From: Ceriagrion tenellum
Lineage: Eukaryota; Arthropoda; Insecta; Odonata; Coenagrionidae
DNA: 64,000 nucleotides
Direction: 5' to 3'
NCBI GenBank assembly: GCA_963169105.1
Contig: OY720643.1
Location: forward strand, 85,295,696 to 85,359,695
Positions 26,221-39,473 of the stretch are shown in pieces. Positions within the stretch are counted from its first letter, which is position 1. Every line of letters begins with the position of its first letter. Made by a program: the position numbers and the translations under genes. A model generated the notes under the pieces. The model searched no databases. It was not told where the DNA came from and worked only from the letters and a program-made list of their open reading frames with translations.

Positions 26221-28420
26221 CTCGCTCCTGGTATTGGCTAAAATTTATTCATTTGGTGGTTTAATTAGGAGACCGACAAATGATGTCACTTTGTAGAATT
26301 TGACTAGCTTGGTTTAAGGAGGGAAATGTTTGGGGACACCGGGAATGAGTGGATAGGAAACCAGATCAGATATTAGTTGAAATTACTAGGCGGAGTAGGT
26401 GATTATAACTGGTGATTTTGGGAAGAGGATTACGTCCATGATAGTAAGATAGTAGATATATTGCCTAAGTGGGGATGATAAATAAAAGAAGTTCCTTTGT
26501 AGACGGTAGGAAGAAAATTTAACCTTATGCCGAGATGAAAAAAAACATTGCGTAATAAGATTGAAGCCTCTTCGTCATTACTCTCTTCCTTTTTAATGTA
26601 CCTTGACGTAATATCGTAAACATTGAATAAAACACACATAAGGGGTTGCTATGTACGTATTGGAAGAGAGAGATTTTGGTGTGGTTTTTCTGATGACTGT
26701 ACGAGAGACAATGAGAATTGAGAAGATTAAAATAAGTGCGAAGTGTTATGAAATAATTGAATTCAATCGCTTCGACACGATAACCATCACCTGCCTATCA
26801 CCTTGATGGATAAACCTGGCGATAGAATTAGCGTACCCTTCACTACAGGCAACTACTAGTTGCAATTTAAATGTCCCATTCAATAAACGTGGTGAGATAT
26901 TTTTTCCATATTCCTGTGATAGACTCTGTCAGAATGTAAACTATTTTTCCTGGAAGGCAGTACTCATGTCACAGCACTAAAGACTTACATTTTTTAAGAG
27001 TTGATTTTCTGCCTAGTCAACTATTGAGGTCTATTACATCCTTTGTTTTCACTTCCGTTACCCGAATTGTGTTCACACTTTCCAGGGTCATTTCGTTTCC
27101 CACATAATGGCGCATTTTCTTGTTTACATTTGCTATTTCTCCTTGCCTTACCATTTTAACGCCATACAAGCGTCCCATACCCCGTTTTCAGTACTACCGA
27201 GTCGTCCCATATTTTGCAGCATTTTTGAATGCATGACGCGAGTCATTTTGATGTAATTGTTAACGCTGATTATTCTTTTTTGTGGTGTCTGCCTTGAATA
27301 GCAATGCTTCCGCTGATGAAGACGTCATGTAAATTGTCTGTTTCCACGTTTGTGGTCCGTTTTTCCATCGCCACTGGGCTGACAAAGCAAATATATTTTC
27401 TGCAGTTATTTAATATTGCTGTTTCCTGGTAGAAGTCTCCCTTTCCGTGCATGCAAAATATTGATCAGATGAGGAATGTGTTTATGCCTCGGGCGTTTTC
27501 TCAGTGTATTGTTGAGTATTTTTGAAAGGTTTATTTAATTGAGGAAAATGTGGTCTTTGTTGAAAGAAAAATATAATCTGACGGAAGGATATAAACTGCT
27601 TATAGTAGGCATAAAAGTAAATTACACAATGATAATAAGTAAAAAGGTCAAATTGAACATTCTGAGACACAATTCTGTAAGTCGGGAAAGCCTAAACGAA
27701 AATGTTACCAGGATAAAAGGTCTCAGGGGTAAGAGTACTTTGTGCGCACGTTATAAAACCCCAAATGGTTAATCACGATATATCATGTTATTGAGGAGTA
27801 TAAAACGATGTTTGAGACTGCTGTTTGAAGATATCAGAATGCACCTCCGACTTCGGACTCCCGAAATCCCACAGAATTGTGATAGAAGGCATGGTGAAAA
27901 CCATCCTTGATGGTAAAATATTCACTGCCTTAATTTAACTGAGAGTTATTTATAATTAAAATACACTGTAATAATTGTACTAGAAGTTGCAGCAAACGTC
28001 TACTCGTGAAACTTGAAAATTAATGACTTTTTAACGAGCAGGAATAACCCTCGGGTAACATTTCGACGGCCTCGATACTTCAGTGTCGAAAGATGGAAAT
28101 CTTTTGTAAATCAGTAGGTAAATATTTCAGTGCAGAGATTTAGGCATAACTATATTTAGGTATGTTACTATAGAGAGGAGTGCAATTTTATGTATAATTA
28201 CAGAGAATCTGCGAAGATTCGAAGAATGAAACGAAAGACGGCACATTAGGGCAAAAAGTTTGTAAAACGCCGTTATAGACTCGGTTTGTCTTATTCTTGA
28301 TTTTTTTTGGTATTTTCTAGAGTATTTTGAGGTTTGAAGACCCATGTTAGTGCATTGTCTCATCGATTATCATGTCGAAAAAATTTATTTTTATATAAAA
28401 TTAACATATATATTAATGAG
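26221..28420. other. No feature identified
   Basis: Over 2 kb of AT-rich sequence with short frames on both strands. Nothing recognised. Confidence 0.45.
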
Positions 28421-28745
28421 ATTCCTAAATATTTTATTTTTAATATATTTAACTCATTTCCAACGGTTCGCCAAATATTTTGGCAAATTCAGGGCTTTGA
28501 GTTTAATGTTGAACAGCAACAAAGTGACACAATTTATCATGTCAAACAGCGGTCTCAAACTTTTCCTTTGTTTTGTTGTTGTTTGTTGTGTAAAACGCTT
28601 TGTTATCTAGAGGTCTAAAAAGTTTCATTAACTATGACAATTTGTTACTGTTCAGCATTCAGCTCAATGCCCTGAAGATGCCAAAATATTTGGCAAAACG
28701 ATGGCTGTGAGTTAAATATATTAATGGCCAAATATTCAAGAATAT
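28421..28745. repeat. 325-bp palindromic element with hammerhead-like core in both arms
   Basis: The left arm (about 28421-28520) and right arm (about 28644-28745) are reverse complements with scattered mismatches, around a 120-bp loop. In the right arm CTGAAGA (28672-28678) is followed by a 7-bp stem with 3-nt loop (28679-28695) and AAACG. The opposite strand of the left arm reads CTGAATT, the same stem, then GAACCG. This is the layout of a hammerhead ribozyme core (CUGANGA, stem II, GAAA), with one or more core positions mutated in each arm. Such motifs are known in the repeats of Penelope-like retroelements; assignment to them is inference. Confidence 0.7.
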
Positions 28746-30898
28746 TATCATTATCTATAAGTTATCGGTCGAAAAAGTTATAATTGACTATAACATTAAC
28801 AGTATTTTAAACAAAACCAGAAAAATCAGTGTTGACCGAATGAAAGGCTACGTCAGATTTAGGGTATCGTAAATCAGGCATGATAAAACCGTGCTTTATA
28901 ACACAAAAACCAAGATATTAAAGAATATATTGACTAACATCTTAAAGAATACCTCGCTGATGGAATATTTCCTCTGTGTATGTTTTTCTAAAATGCGTTT
29001 CTTTCACAGTTTCTTCCTCCTTTTTATTTTATTTCTCTTTCATTATGAATTTTGCCGTGAAAGCTGCGCACAGTGACCAAGTTATAATCTCTCGGTGGAT
29101 GTCGGCGCATTTGGACATTTTTACTGCCTTTGTTGCAGCCGCACAAGATCCGATGCCCCCATTAGTACTCAGTTAAATTTGTTTGAGGGGGATTCAATCC
29201 TCACAATTTTTTTTCCGCAAAACAACCCGTCAACCCAACGGTTTTGCAAGACCTTTTTGGAAGTGAAGTTATATTTTTTGTATTAAGGTCATTAGTGAGT
29301 CAGGAAAGCGGATAAAGCTAAGTCTTTGATGTTGCTCAAGCAATATTTTCCTCAGGGCGTGCAACGCAATGGGGAATTGGGAACATTCAACAAAAATACT
29401 TCTCTACTTCAGTTATTGTTGTATATTATAATATAAATATAAAGTTACGGAAATCCATGGCAATACTTGATGATATTCGATTAATTTAGTGGTTTTTGAT
29501 AAGCGTGTAGTGGTGTTAGTAAAGCAATTAATGCTCTTTTTTTCTGAGTTGTCAACAAAAAGGATATGTACCTTGCCTCATTTTATTTTGTGCATTGTAG
29601 TTAACTGTGCATCACCATCGATTGCAAGAGATTTTTAAGCATTTTTTTATCTATTCAATTCACGCATATTAATTACATATCCATTTCGGCCCCGCTGAGT
29701 CCCATGGACTGGTTAGCGGATTCCACGGCAACATAAGAATATGGCAACTAAATTTTCCAAGATTACATACGCTATTTTTATAGATACACGTGAATTATGT
29801 ATAGGTATGCACTGTTCATGCTGTTAAAAATGCTCGTTTTTTCATTTTTTCATTTTTATTCTAACATTTCAAATTAGTAGTTGTATTTTAATTCTTCTTT
29901 TAAATATTCTTGAAAGTCAATGGTCCACATAAACATGGATAAATATTTTAAACGCCTCTGATTCAGAATCTACATATGTTATCTAATTTCTCTGCAAGTA
30001 TACTATATAATAGTATATGTTACTCTGAGGCAACCCAAAATAATGTGTTACAATTTGATTCTATAAATGGATTCAGGCCAATTTATATTACTTTATTCTC
30101 AATGATCTCAGGAAGAGGAATCATCGCTTCTTGATAGTTACGGATGCACTCAGACGCCATTTACTACGTACTTCCAGTTTTCCTCAATTCAGATGGATTC
30201 AGTTTGTGAGAAAAATCGGATATCTTCTTAAAAGTTCTGGAATAAAGGAAATAATTCTCTCTCCCGGATCCGCGGCTTGGTTCTTCCCGGCTGATCCTGT
30301 CATTGTTTCTTGTTTTTGTCCCATCTGGTCCTCACGGCTTTCATCCTAAATTGCTTTCTTCTCTATTTTTCTTTCTTCTGCAAAATCCATCTCCCGCAGG
30401 CTTCTGTCGAATCCTTTTCTCTAATGATATCCTCAGAAGCTGCTCTCTAGTTTATCCCTCTATTTTACCTACTTTCATTCATGTTGTCTTCGGCCAACCG
30501 CTGTTTTTCAGTCTGCATGCATTATCAGGAAGGGAAAATTCTTATTTTAAATTCTTGAGTCATCTCTTAGAATATGCTACATTTATTGGAATTAATAAGC
30601 AAAACAGTTGATCAAAGAGGCAGCAGCCTATTGCGATGGATAGAATGGCAGCTGCTTAGATACCCTTTGTCAAGTATCGTTTTTCTCGTCTCAACTTCGG
30701 TAATTCTCCTATTCATCCTATGCTACACCAATCTTCCAGAAAATAATAGTAGTGAAATCATCTTGGATGACGAAATGCGTAAAATTATATGCGAGAAGGA
30801 CGATTTAAGAACTTCACGATTAAAAGCAACTCAATTGACGTTATAACAAAATATTCAGAAAAAAACAAATTTTTAACTTTCTTTGAAGGCTTCCGAGA
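28746..30898. other. No feature identified
   Basis: AT-rich. T/C-rich frames at about 30131-30611 are open on the plus strand without recognisable content. Confidence 0.45.
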
Positions 30899-30984
30899 CT
30901 TTTCAGGTATTCTCGTCGCGTGTTTAGTTTTTCTGACAACAGTTTCTCCCCTCTTCCTGGGGGCATACGAGAATACCTGAAAAG
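30899..30984. repeat. Hairpin with perfect 18-bp arms
   Basis: CTTTTCAGGTATTCTCGT at 30899-30916 is the exact complement of 30967-30984, with a 50-nt loop. I know no element with these ends. A local template-switch mutation or a tiny foldback are both possible. Confidence 0.85.
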
Positions 30985-31136
30985 AGCAATATTAAGAAAT
31001 TTTTAACTTATTTATTGGAGGAATTATGATAAAATCTTCTGCGATCTCCAAACGAAAGTTAAATCTGTCTATATAAAAATACTCTACATCTGATTTTTAT
31101 AAAGCACCACAAATTATATTGGAGTAAAAGGCTTAG

Positions 31137-31230
31137 GCGGAGTCGTTGAAATGTCAATGAGGGTTATTTTTCGGGTTTTCTTCCGTGCAACTCTATTTTG
31201 TGGACGAAATTTGTCCTGAAGGTAGCTGTA
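31137..31230 (+). repeat. Diverged single arm related to the 56 kb foldback element
   Basis: GGCGGAGTCGTTGAAATG, the TTTTCGGGTTTTCTTCCGTG block and the CCTGAAGGTAGCTG end align in order with 56151-56250. GTGGACGAAATTTG matches the other arm at about 56670-56695 (reverse strand). This is a second, older copy of the family with one arm recognisable. Confidence 0.6.
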
Positions 31231-32646
31231 ATTCTTCCAAAACTGTTGTTCACAAAAATTGGACAAGGCGGAAATAATCCCGATGAACATTCAACGCCAT
31301 AATATTGGTTATTTTATGACACTTGATGTTGATGTTTTTTCTGAGACCTTTGTTGGTTTTTTCCAAATTAATAAATAGGGTTTTTCGACGATTCCAAGCC
31401 AATAGGATTCTTGTATCGAAGTTGAGGAGGAAGATGTAGAGCATAAGAGTGTTTGGAGAAAAGGGACTAAAATATTGCGTTTCCCTACTTTAATTTTAAC
31501 TGCACTTCACTGGTTAATAAAATCATGCAACAGTCATCGGTTATAAAGTCCCAGTTTTAAGAAACTTCTGTGTCAAATTTGCTTTTTGCCTCACTTTTTG
31601 TCACTCAATTGCCATCCTTTTTGTCACAATTGACGTATGTGAACCTTTTAACACGGTCCATATGTGGCTTTTATTTTGTATTTGGTGTAACTGCACTTTG
31701 CCATAAACCTGTTTGCTTCAGTCATTGGTTTTGTGCTCCCTGCTTAATGTATATCATTTTGGCATTGACAGAACAGTGGATGTAAAAAATTTATCCTCTC
31801 TATGGGTTGGTCAGAGTCACAAAAAAGGACATGAAAAGTGATTCCGCAGGAACATATCACATTTTTCGTCTCTTTATTCACCTCATGTATATTGTGCTTG
31901 TCCTTTGAATTCCGGCTTGGCACACTCTCTAATGTATTTGTTGCGGCTCGTATCATATAGCGTATATTTTGATGCCCACAATATAACATTCAAGCTACGC
32001 TTCATATATGGAATGATCATTTGTTAAATGACGTAAACTTTTATTTATTAGACGTATAATCATCTGACATCTCTCAGAGGGTATTTAACGAATTGATATC
32101 TTGTGATGAATATCTAACAGTGCTGCTGCAAAACTCATTGACTTCACTCATCTCTCTCCATTTCCAGTATTCTATTGCAACGTGGAGGCCTCTGAAGGAT
32201 TCGTTTATGTGATGGCGTTATTGAAATTCACCAAGAAATGTGAAACCTCAATTACTGACATGGGAGGGATATAAATTCTTCAGGGCTCTATTTTAAAAAA
32301 AGTATTTTTTTAAAGAACTGGATTCAGGTTGAGCGTTTTTAGTGTTTTATTCATTTTGATTGCTTATATAGTTACATCTACGGATGGGTTCGTCTATATG
32401 TTTTAAAAGGTGTTCACGCAATAACTTTTTATTGAAATTTGAGCATAAAATGAGCAGAAAATGTTTTCAATTTTTCATTAATATTTCAAAAATAGTGTAA
32501 GCTGTCATTGAATTGTTTGAGTATATAGCTAAAGAAAGTCTTAGTCCCGAGCTTTTGATGTCTGATAGACCATAGATAGATAGTGTACGCAACACTGCCG
32601 TGATACTAATGAATTTTGCAGGGAGTGGAAAATAATCTAATCTGCG
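31231..32646. other. No feature identified
   Basis: No recognisable coding or structured repeat was seen. Confidence 0.45.
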
Positions 32647-33067
32647 AGTTAATTCTTCTCAAAAATATGCTCTTATTCATGAATGTAAATCGATTTATCG
32701 AAAATCAACTTTAATTCATTAACCAAGGAGTTCTCTTTTTCATAGGACGAAGCAAATTCTGTCCATAGCACAAATAATATTTCAAATCACTTAATCTTCC
32801 ACTTCTGAAATAATGCAGGCGAATCACCATGTGTAGTTAATTTTAAAGTTAAATTTAAAAGTTAATTAATGTGGAGTTAATTCTTCTCAAAAATATGCTC
32901 TTATTCATGAATGTAAATCGATTTATCGAAAATCAACTTTAATTCATTAAACAAGGAGTTCTCTTTTTCATAGGACTAAACATACTTCTGTCCATAGCAC
33001 AAATGACGTTTCAAATCACTTAATCTTCCACTTCTGAAATAATGCAGGCGAATCACCATGTGTTGTT
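32647..33067. repeat. Tandem duplication of an approximately 228-bp unit
   Basis: The blocks 32647-32838 and 32875-33067 are near-identical. Both start AGTTAATTCTTCTCAAAAAT and end GCGAATCACCATGTGT followed by a short variable end. Differences are few and clustered (for example AGGACGAAGCAAA versus AGGACTAAACATA). A 36-bp AT-rich linker made of AAAGTTAA-like repeats joins them. The high identity implies a recent duplication. Neither copy has a coding frame. Confidence 0.92.
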
Positions 33068-35585
33068 CATGACCATGTAGATTTCTTCAAGTCAATGGTA
33101 CATTATGGCTACTGACAAGCTGTGATGATACGGTTGTCGGTAGGCTCTTTGAAGCTCTGGTTAGGAGAGGATCGCATGGAAGAGACAGATGACTGATCCA
33201 ATTTTACGCCCTATTTGTTATGTGTGTCCTCGGTGACCTTTGGTATGATTCAAACACAAAGCAGGCAAATAAGGTGGAGAAAAGGGCAGTGTGCGTATTT
33301 GTCGTCAACCAGCGAGAAGTCTTTGGGGTAAAACACTAAGTTTTCTGAGAAATGGCGGGAAATGTCCTCCATATTTTTCGGAATCGTTAACCTACGTGTC
33401 TTCCATTGGATGTGACATTGATTTTCTAATTGAAAATTGCCATTTACAAATCCTTTTTGGAAGTGAGGTTTCCCGTTAAATAATTTGAAGTTTTAGTCTT
33501 CCAAATCACGTCCAAGCTTATTTGCTAAGAGTCATAAACCGTAAATCTACGATTATTTGTACTAACACGATATTACGCGAGACTCTATCAGCACCTGAGG
33601 CAGAGTATATGCAATGAAATAGTGAGATAAAATTAAAAAATTAATTGTTATCTGGAGGTGAACCGGTGCTTTGCATTTATAGTTCACATATATCTTCTTT
33701 CTCTGCTGTTGTTGTGATTAGTGCCGGTACGAGGAAATATGAAACTGGTATAGCTTTCCGTAAGTTATGGTATTTCGTTTTCTCTTCCCTATGCCTGATA
33801 TCTGCACCGTTTCAATGAACTGCTGCGTATTCAAGTAATTTATCCAATGTCTTTTCGGTACTTTTCTTGAAGTGACAAAATTGAATTGCTTTTATGTAAG
33901 AAAATATACTAATATTTTATTTCATAATTTTTCATGGTACGAGTATCAAAACGTTCACTGGTCCTAAATCTATCTTTTTGACATTAATACATCCAACAAA
34001 AAAATTATATTTTAGCCATTAGTATTTGATTTTATAAACGTGACAACAATAAAATACATATAATCAATTGCGCTGAACATGACCTTCATTCAGCGAGTAA
34101 TGGTTTACACTGCAAAAAGTGTGCATCACACAGCAGAACTTTCTTTATCTGAAGCGTTTAAAATAATAACTTGAAATAAAGAGATTCCTTCGACAGAAAT
34201 TTGAATACTCTTTTTTACTGCAAATAATAGCAGCGCAGGGTATATCCCAATGAATATTGCCGCATCCAAAATTCTTCATCAAGCGTTTTTTAGTCAATAT
34301 TTTAAAATGGGAACGCGTTAAATTGTAATTCAGTCGCGTTATTCCACGGTTTTTCAGTTAAATGGCGTATTCTGCTCCTCACCTATCCGAATACGGGTTA
34401 TGCGATCCTCTGGAGCATCCGTTTATTTTTTTAATCAAAATCTCAGCACCATCATCTTTGAAAAATTCGGTCGATCAAAAAAATAGTAAAAAATAGCATC
34501 CTTGAATCCCACAACGGTTTTCAATGGGCTCCAATCTCAGAATTCCTTATCGACTTTAGCCGTTCACTCCGCAAAGACTCAATCCACGTCGTCTTTCACC
34601 TAGAATTCGTTCGATTTTCTGCTAGAGAGGAGATAATGCCCGCCGACTTTTTCAACTTTTCCCCGTGTTCTTCCTTCTTCAACCCTCGCTCTACCTCACC
34701 CAATACCCCATGTGTTTCCCTTCATACACCCCTCCGGTGGCTCATTTGCTCTCGCAGTAATATCTTTATAATATTTTTTCTCAAATATTTTTTAAGGTCC
34801 AACTCATTCTCTTCGACCAATCGTATTCCGTTTCACCGCCTATGATTTTTTTCCCAGCTCCATCCCACAATTTTTTTTCGGAAAAATAATTTCTTCCTTC
34901 TAAAAAACCTTTCTCTTCTCCTATCTAGAGCTCCCATTCCCCGCTCATATCACTCGCATTTTCCGATAATCCTTCATTCAATTTTTCTCGTGAATCGGAA
35001 ATAATGAAAGGGCCGCTTCCTGATTACGCGCTGCATGAAAATGTGCCAAGGGACTTTATCTCTTCAATTCTCTGAAGTTCTTTATTATTTCGCTCAGGTG
35101 ATAACTGGGTGTGGAGGGAATTTATATGTATATACTTTGAGAATGCGGAAAGAATTGCATAATGCCTTAGCAATCCTTTGTTCGTCCTGATTTAATTTAG
35201 CGATCGATTGTTCTCGGCGTCTTTCAAGGGTTCCGAAGTCGTCCTTTGCCTCACTGAGGGAGATTGGGTTGGTGTCGCGACTGCAGTATCAGCTTCCCTT
35301 CCCGAGGGTCCCAGTTTTAGTTTATGAAGTGGCGGAGATCATTCAATGGAATCCCTGTGCCATATTTTGGATAGAGAGTGTTTCAAGAGCAGTATTCAGT
35401 TCTGCTTTTTACCATGTATTTTAAGAGCTATCATTATCACTAGAGGATGACTTCTTCACGGCTACTGAACAGCAAGTTTTGTTGTTCTTTGAATCAGTCA
35501 GTCGGAAATATTTAAACTTTCAAAGTTGCCCTTTTCGCGTGTACAGTGGTATAAAACGAGTTCTTGTTGCCATAATTAGCACGAT
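33068..35585. other. No gene identified
   Basis: AT-rich sequence with a C/T-rich patch at 34620-34960. Nothing was recognised. Confidence 0.45.
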
Positions 35586-36346
35586 CTACATCTACATCTA
35601 CGTAATACCCTTCGAGCCACCACGAGGGTGTGTGGCAGGGGGTGAAGATCACCAAACATGCACTATTGACATGCAAGTAGGATATTTAAGGGAGATATGC
35701 TAGATAATAGGGTCACATGGAGCTAGATGGTTAGTATCTACATTATAAGGAAGGGATTATTGGTTGTTATTACATGCATTATGCACTACAGACTACTCTA
35801 ACTATATTTCACCTACCTATCCCTTTGCTACGCTGCCTATTGTTCTCTCTTATAGTACGAGGGAAAAATGGCATTTTAAATCTATCGGTACGACAATCTA
35901 TCTCTCTAATCTTGTTAATCTAATCAAACCTAGCATAACGCAGGGGTTCTCAATATATATCTAACGTCATCTGTGAACAACTCTGTTTCGAATTTACTTA
36001 AAAGGTTTAACCTAAATTTTAACCTAAATTTTAACCTGCGTTCTGATAGTAATTCCCATCCTAGTTCTTCTATTAAGCTCGTAACACTTATACAATTATC
36101 ATAACGGCCTTTAACAAACCTAGCAGATCTCCTTTTCACGCGCTCTAATTCTTTAATCATACCTTCCTCGTACGGATCCCATATACTAGCGGCATATTCT
36201 AAATGAGGCCTGACAAGTGTAAAATAGCTTCTTTCTCATACTCTCTCAACGCATTTGCCAAGAACCCTTTTTACGAATCCTAATCTACGGTTTGCTGCAC
36301 TAGTTATTTCCCTGATGTGTTTCCCCCATGACATGTCTCGTGAGAC
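35586..36346 (-). mobile_element. 5'-truncated CR1/jockey-like LINE, family A
   Basis: On the minus strand the element begins near 36346 inside the reverse-transcriptase C-terminal region. It runs through the end of ORF2 at 35930 and finishes with the family 3' tail: TGCCACACACCCTCG, GTGGCTCGAAGGG, then TAGATGTAGATGTAG at 35586. The junction upstream contains a short palindrome (CATGTCTCGTGAGACATG, 36336-36353), so the exact 5' break is uncertain. The insertion lies next to a truncated SINE head at 36394. Confidence 0.88.
35930..36346 (-). pseudogene. Reverse-transcriptase C-terminal remnant of a LINE
   Basis: The frame reads SWGKHIREITSAANRRLGFV, then LVRPHLEYAASIWDP, then LERVKRRSARFVKGRYD, SVTSLIEELGW and LFTDDVRYIL before the stop. 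These are hallmark blocks following the RT fingers/palm in CR1/L2/jockey-type LINEs. One in-frame TGA (complement of 36236-36238) interrupts it, between VERV and ERSYF. KFRL is duplicated by a tandem repeat at about 36007-36034. The endonuclease and most of RT are missing, so it cannot be functional. Confidence 0.88.
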
Positions 36347-36393
36347 ATGACGATCCCTCGTGAGGGCATCTTGCTTTATAAAGCTTCCTTGAA

Positions 36394-36422
36394 ATTCGCA
36401 GCGGAAGAGGATGCCTGAACGG
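36394..36422 (+). mobile_element. Fragment of tRNA-derived SINE head
   Basis: ATTCGCAGCGGAAGAGGATGCCTG resembles the 5' edge of the SINE head at 58570-58592 (ATTCACAGTGGAAGAGGATGCCTG). The A and B boxes are absent. The match is short, so it is only a suggestion. Confidence 0.4.
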
Positions 36423-39257
36423 GTACATTAGTTATAACCCTTGAAACCATACGAAAGAATCTGTATTTGAGTCCAAATTCGGGTTTTTTGAACCATTTAA
36501 TATAATGCCGATTAGGGAAGTGAGAAATCACGCGTTACAGCTAAGATAGGTTTGAGATTTTAATGTGTTTAAACTATTCATAATTATCTCATGCAGCCTG
36601 CCTGAATGAGTTTGACATGAAAGAATATTGTTTATGGAGTTTAATGTCGATTAGAGACGCACAAAAAAACATACACTTCTCTGAAAGTATCAATAAAAAG
36701 TAGGTTAAACTCTCCGAAATATCGACCCATTCAGCTTTGTACCACGCAAAGTAAATCTCGGAGCAAATGATGTGTTAATTCCAAATTTCTCTCAATTAGA
36801 GCATGCTCGTCGGATTGAAAGTCATTGCACTAGCCTTGTCATCGCGTATTTTCCTATCCTGATGAATTGCATTTCAATATTTCAATTAAAGCATACTAAA
36901 GGCAATGTTTTATCCATATTCCCTTCGTTCAGTGGATAAGTATCTCTTTGCTTACCTCTCAGCGCACGTCATTGGCTCGCTTTCCCCCCACATAGAAACC
37001 AACTACCTTAACATCATACACCTCTGTATAGGATAGTATGCCCTTAGTTCAATCATAATTCCCTATGGGTAGACAATAAAGCTTTGGTTCCGTATGCTAC
37101 GGCTTTGATTCTTGTATCCAAATTTAAAGTTATATCAAAATCTCATTCTATCACAAGAAATACATTATGACAAATGCTTGTCTTAATGTGTCCTCATTTC
37201 CTATAAATCTGTTGTATAACAGACTCATTTTTCTAATAGTCAGATCTTTTGATCAGCAATCTTTCGTCTGAGAGTTAGTCTATCAACTTCTGGTTATTTT
37301 AGTTACAAATTATGTGAGAAAGATAGAAAACAATCTATAATGGCTAATGCACTGTAAACTACATCCGTGAATTATTCTGCTATCGTCGCATCATCTAATC
37401 CATAAATATTTTTTTTTTTGAGTGAAAGTCAGAATTTTACCTATGATTAGAAGCACCGCATCCTGGAGTAATGAGCTTTGAATCCTGAAAAATGTTCTCG
37501 GAATATTAATCCTGTATAATGGAAAATGAACACCGTTACCCGGATGGGAGGTTAAATACTATTGGTTTTGTCATATTAGCTGTGTATTTAGTGTATTATT
37601 TCTCCATTTCCAGTTAGTATAAATAAATACGTCCTATCTCAATGTTTTTATCGTAATAATAATTTTTAATAGCTCTTGAATGAGACAATATATCAACTAT
37701 TATTTCATTGAAAGATGATTGCATTTTAAGGAAAAATTCAAATTTTAATATTAGAAAATGCTACAAAAGCTACGTTTCTTGGAACAGTTAACGTTATCCA
37801 AGCAACTGTGCGGTTAATTTCATGATTCTCTGGTTGTATAAATTGTGTAGAGGCTCAATAAAAAATTTTTAAAATATTTTTGTTGCAAAAGTACTCAGAG
37901 TTACATTATGGTGGCTAAGTTAAAAAGGCGTTGTATGCATCTCTAACTGTTCCTAGTTTCTCTTTCAATTCCTTCTGAATCATAAATATTGACCTCATTC
38001 CTTTCTCAGTTGTGGAGTCACTCTGCCTGAGCGTGTATTTCTTCAAAAAAATGGCAAGAGGCTGACTCTTTAACTGGTTTTAAAAGAAAATTACGAGGCC
38101 CAATATGCTTTCTATCCAGAAATTGCGTCTTAAATCAAGCCACGTTTGCCTTTAAGTTCGGTGCCAAAACGTACAAACAAGGAATTAATTCGGTCCCTAT
38201 GTCAGAAAAAAGCAAGATGCAGATTCGCCTTTAATTATTAGTAGTCGTAAAGTCATAAGAGCATCTGCTTGTTCTCTTTATAGGCCATGCTTCTGTGCTT
38301 CTTAGCGCTAAGTGACTCCTATTCTTTCATACAAATACTCGAGATGAGGGCTGCTGGGGAGATTTATATGGCTCCTCTTTGCCGTCCGTGAAAAAAAAAT
38401 TTAACGCTTGTTGTCACTCATGTTCTTCTCAAGGCGTGGTGTTTAATTCCTCGTCTTCATCAGAAAAAATAAACAAAAGAACAGTTTAATTTGAACTGTG
38501 AATACCTGAGAATTTACATTATAGTGGTAGCGAAACATCTTGGTAGTTGCCTGAATCAAGCTTGTCGTGTATTAGGGTAAGACTCTTAAGGTAAAGTCAG
38601 TTAACAAGTAGAGGGGAGAAGAGAGAGAATTGTAGGCATCGCTTCTAACATAAATACTTTTTAATATCGCTGCCAGCATAAGGAAGTTCGTGTTTAACAA
38701 ACCGGGAAGGAAATATTAACGCTCTTTATGCTTTTTGACCAAACTGCGCTTATATTTAAACTGCGCTTCTAACGAAAGCTATAAGTCTCAATGAGGCAGA
38801 ACAACGTTTTTACGGAGCTTCTCGATGATGCTTCCGCTAATGTGGCGTTTTTACCTGCAGACGCCACATTTAAGTTGAAATAGCATGCCTTTTTAAATAA
38901 TTTAATTTAACAGTTCTTTATATGTAAGCAATGTTAATGAAGTTAATTAACTTCAGAGAAACCACATTTCTTATAGTATATCGCATTACGGTATTATTCG
39001 CACTTACGTCATCTTCAAATAAATATTAAAGCCGTCCGAGTCGTGGACTGATGAGCTTGCACCTTCTTCTGGCGCCTGCTTAACTCACTATGAATAAGCA
39101 CAACGTTTGACTATCACTTCCAGGGGTGGACATAGTTACATTCTTCTTTAATGACCCTTTTACAAGAGCTTTCATCAATGATATATATCCTTAACAACTA
39201 CTCAAAGTTCCTGTGACGATATTATCTGCATGGCGTTAATACCTTCAGTTACCCTAA
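36423..39257. other. No gene identified; one small hairpin
   Basis: AT-rich. The one clean structure is a perfect 10-bp stem with a 12-nt loop at 38839-38870 (AATGTGGCGT / ACGCCACATT). Confidence 0.45.
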
Positions 39258-39473
39258 TTTCCTGTTGAAATTGGATATTTAATGAACACACTAATGATAA
39301 CAATATAGGATGAAAGAGAGACGAATTCACTGTCTCACTCAATGCATATAACTAATTGTTAGTTATTTACCCCAAAAAATGTTTTTTCTAAGTAACTTGT
39401 TTTGCACTACCGATTTATAATTTTGTATATTTAGGAAATTGTAAATGTTGATTATTTGAACTACATTTCAGGA
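39258..39473 (+). repeat. Diverged dispersed repeat, copy 1
   Basis: It aligns with 40387-40603 in the same orientation. Shared blocks in order are TTCCTG..AAATTNGGATAT, GATAACAATAT, GGANGAAAGAGAGACG, CACTGTCT, ATTTATAATTTNGTAT and TTTAGGA. The two copies have drifted considerably. No coding or termini allow classification. Confidence 0.6.

Noticed and set aside
30890..30920. Plus-strand fused splice site TTTTCAG/GTATTC
   Set aside because: The donor part does not match GTAAGT, and the string is part of an inverted repeat.
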